From: Burkholderiaceae bacterium
Lineage (GTDB): Bacteria > Pseudomonadota > Gammaproteobacteria > Burkholderiales > Burkholderiaceae
Direction: 5' to 3'
Length of the DNA: 17,897 bases
NCBI GenBank assembly: GCA_947372155.1
Contig: CANBSM010000016.1
Location: 1-17,897, forward strand
Under the pieces are notes generated by a model, which saw only the letters and a list, made by a program, of their open reading frames with translations, was not told the DNA's origin and ran no database searches. Shown one piece after another: positions 14,944 through 17,897 of the stretch. Made by a program: the position numbers and the translations under genes. The first letter of the stretch is position 1, and each line of letters begins with the position of its first letter.

Positions 14944-15536
14944 GATTTGCTGGATTTAATTAAAGTTGGTTTAAGTCCTATGCCACTCAATTTATCTCGT
15001 ACTGAGTTGCTCTCTTCGACACTGTTGTATGGGCCTACGCGGACGCGCCAAAGAGTATTACCATCGCTCGTGACTTCACTTAACTGAGCCTGTATTCCTT
15101 GAATCGCTAAATTCGCCTTTTGCGCATCTGCATCAGCACGTTTTGTAAATGCTCCCACTTGCAGAAAATAGATAGCGTCTGCTTTCACTGCGGGAGATAT
15201 CTCTGCTGGCTTATCAGCAGTTTTCTTGCCGCTTACCAAATCGCCAATGGGGTCTGAAGATGCAGGGGTAGCTGGGGGAGCGGGTGACTTACCCTGGAGC
15301 GGCTTATTTAAATCAACCGGCTCAGCAGGAGCGCTGGTTTCGCCTTCAGCGGGTGCGGCAGAAGGTTTAATGGTCAAAGGCAGGCTAGGCGCCCGCATCC
15401 CCGGTCTTTCTTGGGGGGTATTTTTAGAAAGGTAAAAGGCAATAACAAAGGCAATTCCAAGACCGACGCCCAAACCCAAAATAAAACCTAGAATCGTGCC
15501 GCCGTATTGGGAGTTTTGTTGATTCGGTGTTTTCAT
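14940..15536 (-). CDS. SPOR-domain membrane protein
   Basis: Inner-membrane anchored protein of 198 residues. One transmembrane segment near the N-terminus (GFILGLGVGLGIAFVIAFYL), a Pro/Ala/Ser-rich periplasmic linker (about 42-120), and a C-terminal SPOR domain (YFLQVGAFTKRADADAQK to LWRVRVGPYNSVEE). SPOR domains bind denuded septal peptidoglycan, so a septal role like FtsN or DedD is likely. Two ATG codons are adjacent (15539 and 15536); GAGG is too close to the first and well spaced for the second, so I use 15536. It lies 35 bases after argS and overlaps dsbA by 4 bases. Confidence 0.88.
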   Translation of the reverse strand: MKTPNQQNSQYGGTILGFILGLGVGLGIAFVIAFYLSKNTPQERPGMRAPSLPLTIKPSAAPAEGETSAPAEPVDLNKPLQGKSPAPPATPASSDPIGDLVSGKKTADKPAEISPAVKADAIYFLQVGAFTKRADADAQKANLAIQGIQAQLSEVTSDGNTLWRVRVGPYNSVEESNSVRDKLSGIGLKPTLIKSSKS

Positions 15537-15574
15537 CATTTCCTCATCTTACATCTTCACTTCGTACCTCGCCA

Positions 15575-17302
15575 TTACATCTTTATTGGCGCTGATACCC
15601 CGAGTACTTTTAAGCCATTTTGCAGAACCTGGCGCGTTGCTAGCAGTAATGCAAGCCGTGCTTGCTTTAAGTTCTGATCGTCAACCAAGACGCGATCCGC
15701 GTTATAGAAGGTGTGGAAATCACCTGCTAAATCACGCAGGTAAAACGCCAACGCATGCGGCGCTAATTCTTCGGCAGCTGCCGTCAGAACTTCTGGATAT
15801 TCTGCCAAACGACGCAGTAAATGATCTGATGCCTTGCTTTGCAGGAGCGATAAATCAGCCGTAGCCAAATCCGATATTTGGCCACCCCACTGCTGCAAGA
15901 TTGAATTAATTCGTGCATGCGCATACTGAACATAGAACACTGGGTTCTCATCATTTTGTTGCAAGGCTAAATCAATATCAAAAACAAATTCGGTATCTGC
16001 CTTACGGGAGATCAAGAAAAAGCGGACCGCATCGCGACCGCGTTGCAAAGCCAATTCTCTCTCTTGGGGCGTCATCTCTGGAGTTACGCCGCCCGACCAT
16101 TCAACTAAATCACGCACAGTGACGTATGAACCAGCTCGCTTAGAAATTTTGACTTCTTCGCCATGGCGCATCACAGTAACCATCTTATGTAATACATAAT
16201 CTGGATACGTTTTAGGAATATCCCAACCGCGCTTCTGAGCTACGCCTTGCAGGCCTGAGCGCACACGGGCGATCGTGCCGTGGTGATCGCTACCCTGCAC
16301 ATTAATCACTTTCTGAAAGCCACGATTCCACTTGCTTGTGTGATACGCCACATCCGGTACAAAGTAGGTAAAGCTACCATCAGACTTACGCATCACGCGA
16401 TCTTTATCGTCACCATCATCCGTACTCTTCAACCAGAGTGCGCCTTCGGATTCATAGGTCTTGCCGATACTTTGTAAATCGCCAACGATTTGCGCAACAC
16501 TACCGTCGGTATATAAAGAAGATTCTAAGTAATAGCAATCAAATTTCACGCCAAAGGTTTTTAAATCAATATCTTGTTCGTTGCGCAAATAAGCAACCGC
16601 GAATTGCCGAATGGCTTCAAGATCATCTTTAAATTCTAATGAAGCTTTAAATGCGGTAGCAATCTCCGCAATATATTCACCGTTATATGCCTGCTCAGGC
16701 CACTTTGCATCACCAGGCTTAAGACCCTGTAAGCGAGCCTGAACTGATAAAGCCAAATTGGCAATCTGCACACCAGCATCGTTGTAATAAAACTCACGAT
16801 GAACTTTGATTCCTTGGGTCGCCAACAAATTCGCTAAAGCATCGCCAAGCGCTGCTTGCCTACCGTGACCTACATGTAATGGACCGGTTGGATTGGCAGA
16901 AACAAACTCAATCATAGCGCTTGGCACAGACTCGCCGCCCTGCACAGACTCACCAAAATGAGTTCCCGCAGAAAGTATCTCCTGAACTACTGCGGTCTTG
17001 GCAGCATTACTGAGGCGGAAATTAATAAAGCCAGGTCCTGCGATTTCACAGGATGCAATGAGTTCATTAAAGCCTGCTTGCTGCTGTAAGCCCTCGACTA
17101 AGGCCTGTGCTAACTCGCGTGGATTGAGCTTCCATGCCTTAGATAGCTGGAGCGCGATATTACAAGCGACGTCTCCATGATCAACAGCCTTAGGGCGCTC
17201 TAGGCGGGGGGCTGGAGCCTCTCCTAGGCCGCGTTCCTGAGCCAAGCCCGCAAGCGCAGTACTCAGCATTTCAATTAAGCGATTTTTATTGGTCGACAAC
17301 AT
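15575..17302 (-). CDS. argS: Arginyl-tRNA synthetase
   Basis: Class I aminoacyl-tRNA synthetase of 575 residues, a normal ArgS length. The N-terminal additional domain that binds the tRNA D-loop is at about 1-110. The HIGH motif reads HVGH (143-146) in [18 protein letters not shown]. The KMSKS region is replaced by [11 protein letters not shown], and many ArgS proteins lack a canonical second motif. The C-terminal DALR anticodon-binding domain starts with [14 protein letters not shown]. The start ATG 17300-17302 has no strong ribosome site. It diverges from the DUF1840 gene over 35 bases. Confidence 0.97.
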   Translation of the reverse strand: MLSTNKNRLIEMLSTALAGLAQERGLGEAPAPRLERPKAVDHGDVACNIALQLSKAWKLNPRELAQALVEGLQQQAGFNELIASCEIAGPGFINFRLSNAAKTAVVQEILSAGTHFGESVQGGESVPSAMIEFVSANPTGPLHVGHGRQAALGDALANLLATQGIKVHREFYYNDAGVQIANLALSVQARLQGLKPGDAKWPEQAYNGEYIAEIATAFKASLEFKDDLEAIRQFAVAYLRNEQDIDLKTFGVKFDCYYLESSLYTDGSVAQIVGDLQSIGKTYESEGALWLKSTDDGDDKDRVMRKSDGSFTYFVPDVAYHTSKWNRGFQKVINVQGSDHHGTIARVRSGLQGVAQKRGWDIPKTYPDYVLHKMVTVMRHGEEVKISKRAGSYVTVRDLVEWSGGVTPEMTPQERELALQRGRDAVRFFLISRKADTEFVFDIDLALQQNDENPVFYVQYAHARINSILQQWGGQISDLATADLSLLQSKASDHLLRRLAEYPEVLTAAAEELAPHALAFYLRDLAGDFHTFYNADRVLVDDQNLKQARLALLLATRQVLQNGLKVLGVSAPIKM

Positions 17303-17303
17303 A

Positions 17304-17319
17304 GATAAGTGAGTTTATC
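17304..17319. repeat. Short inverted repeat in the argS/DUF1840 divergent gap
   Basis: GATAA-GTGAGT-TTATC is a perfect 5-6-5 inverted repeat within 35 bases separating two divergent starts. It overlaps where promoter elements for both genes must lie. Short and AT-rich, so chance is plausible. Confidence 0.2.
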
Positions 17320-17337
17320 AGGTGGTAAGCTATCGAA

Positions 17338-17655
17338 ATGATCTATCAATTCCGCTCTAAAGCTGGTCCAGATGTCATCATGCTGGCCGATCTGACTAAG
17401 AGAATCTTTGATATTTTGGGGCGCCCGCTAGATCCCAGGGGCATCCTAACCGCAGAACAACTGCCTGATCTGATAACAGCACTAGAAACAGCCATCCTCA
17501 AAGATCTTGAAGAGCGCTCTAAAGCAAAAAGTGACAAGGAAGAGCAGGCGGAAAAGCCAAAGCTAGCGGATCGGCTTGGTCAAAGAGCTTATCCCTTCCT
17601 TGAGCTCATGAAGCAAGCTAAAGCAAAAAACGAACCAGTAATGTGGGGCGTTTAA
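17338..17655 (+). CDS. DUF1840 family protein
   Basis: Small cytosolic protein of 105 residues, family DUF1840, found mainly in betaproteobacteria; its function is unknown to me. The family start MIYQFRSKAGPDVIML, the middle GRPLDPRGILTAEQLP and the end RAYPFLELMKQA...VMWGV are seen. A charged Lys/Glu-rich linker (about 60-77) joins two helical parts. It sits divergent from argS, and its stop overlaps the metH stop in a shared TTAA (17652-17655). Confidence 0.88.
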   Translation: MIYQFRSKAGPDVIMLADLTKRIFDILGRPLDPRGILTAEQLPDLITALETAILKDLEERSKAKSDKEEQAEKPKLADRLGQRAYPFLELMKQAKAKNEPVMWGV

Positions 17656-17897
17656 TCCAATAAGCTCGCAAGCTGGCGGCGGGTGTCTTCGACTGATTGC
17701 CCGCGGCGTTTCGCTAGATCTTCCACCTGGTCGTTTGAAAGCTTACCAACGTTAAAGTACCGAGCGTCAGGATGAGCCAAATAAAAACCACTCACACTAG
17801 ATGCAGGATTCATGGCCATTGATTCGGTAAGCGTCATACCAATGTCTTCAGAGCCAATCACGCGTAATAAATCTTGTTTAACCTCGTGAGCCGGACA
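17652..17897 (-). CDS. metH: Cobalamin-dependent methionine synthase, C-terminal end (cut by window edge)
   Basis: The last 81 residues of MetH, entering from the right edge in frame (first visible codon is Cys). The sequence CPAH...IGMTLTESMAMNP followed by SGFYLAHPDARYFNVGK is the end of the AdoMet-binding reactivation domain, where the enzyme is remethylated after cob(II)alamin forms. The final DQVEDLAKRRG...RRQLASLL helix is also typical. No upstream domains are visible, so B12-dependence is inferred from this domain, which B12-independent MetE lacks. Confidence 0.9.
   Translation of the reverse strand, partial: CPAHEVKQDLLRVIGSEDIGMTLTESMAMNPASSVSGFYLAHPDARYFNVGKLSNDQVEDLAKRRGQSVEDTRRQLASLLD

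Noticed and set aside
15226..15435. 69-codon Gly/Ala-rich plus-strand frame
   Set aside because: Antisense to the Pro/Ala linker of the SPOR protein; the low-complexity linker codons explain the open frame.

Overview
The window looks like chromosomal DNA from a freshwater betaproteobacterium of the Burkholderiaceae, most like Polynucleobacter. This rests on gene content and order (TorF-type porin with glnK-amtB, ubiK alongside, ybeD-lipB-lipA, stand-alone biotin ligase with coaX, argS with SPOR and dsbA genes, DUF1840 next to metH), moderate GC, and very tight packing. The genus is inferred from memory of these families. I see no phage, insertion sequence, CRISPR array, tRNA or rRNA, and no gene-free stretch over 300 bases; the longest is the 264 bases between torF and ubiK.

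Layout. 1-1997 (minus): nitrogen block torF, glnK, amtB (amtB cut by the left edge), preceded by two tandem NtrC-like sites. 2262-2516 (plus): ubiK. 2569-7252 (minus): seven tightly spaced genes, read as vanZ-like, thioredoxin-like [2Fe-2S] ferredoxin, alpha/beta hydrolase, ybeD, lipB, lipA and a small lipoprotein; lipB and lipA make the lipoyl cofactor. 7290-8881 (plus): biotin protein ligase and type III pantothenate kinase, overlapping by 4 bases. 8878-9366 (minus): the heptose-1-phosphate adenylyltransferase rfaE2. 9460-14256 (plus): five-gene lipid cassette with an exported glutathione peroxidase, a COG2907 FAD oxidoreductase, a DUF1365 protein, a cyclopropane-synthase-family methyltransferase and a short-chain dehydrogenase. 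14299-17302 (minus): argS, SPOR-domain protein, dsbA. 17338-17655 (plus): DUF1840. 17652-17897 (minus): the C-terminal end of metH, cut by the right edge.

Most of the window is core metabolism. The part that best fits a less-described system is the lipid cassette. Its methyltransferase has the cyclopropane-synthase fold and most active-site residues, but two bicarbonate-pocket residues of E. coli Cfa appear changed (Cys to Ser171, His to Gln307). With its FAD-oxidoreductase and DUF1365 partners this suggests a methylated or further oxidised phospholipid acyl chain rather than a plain cyclopropane. The peroxidase would suit a membrane oxidative or photo-oxidative stress role. The second point of interest is the porin placed first in the ammonium-uptake operon behind paired NtrC-like sites.
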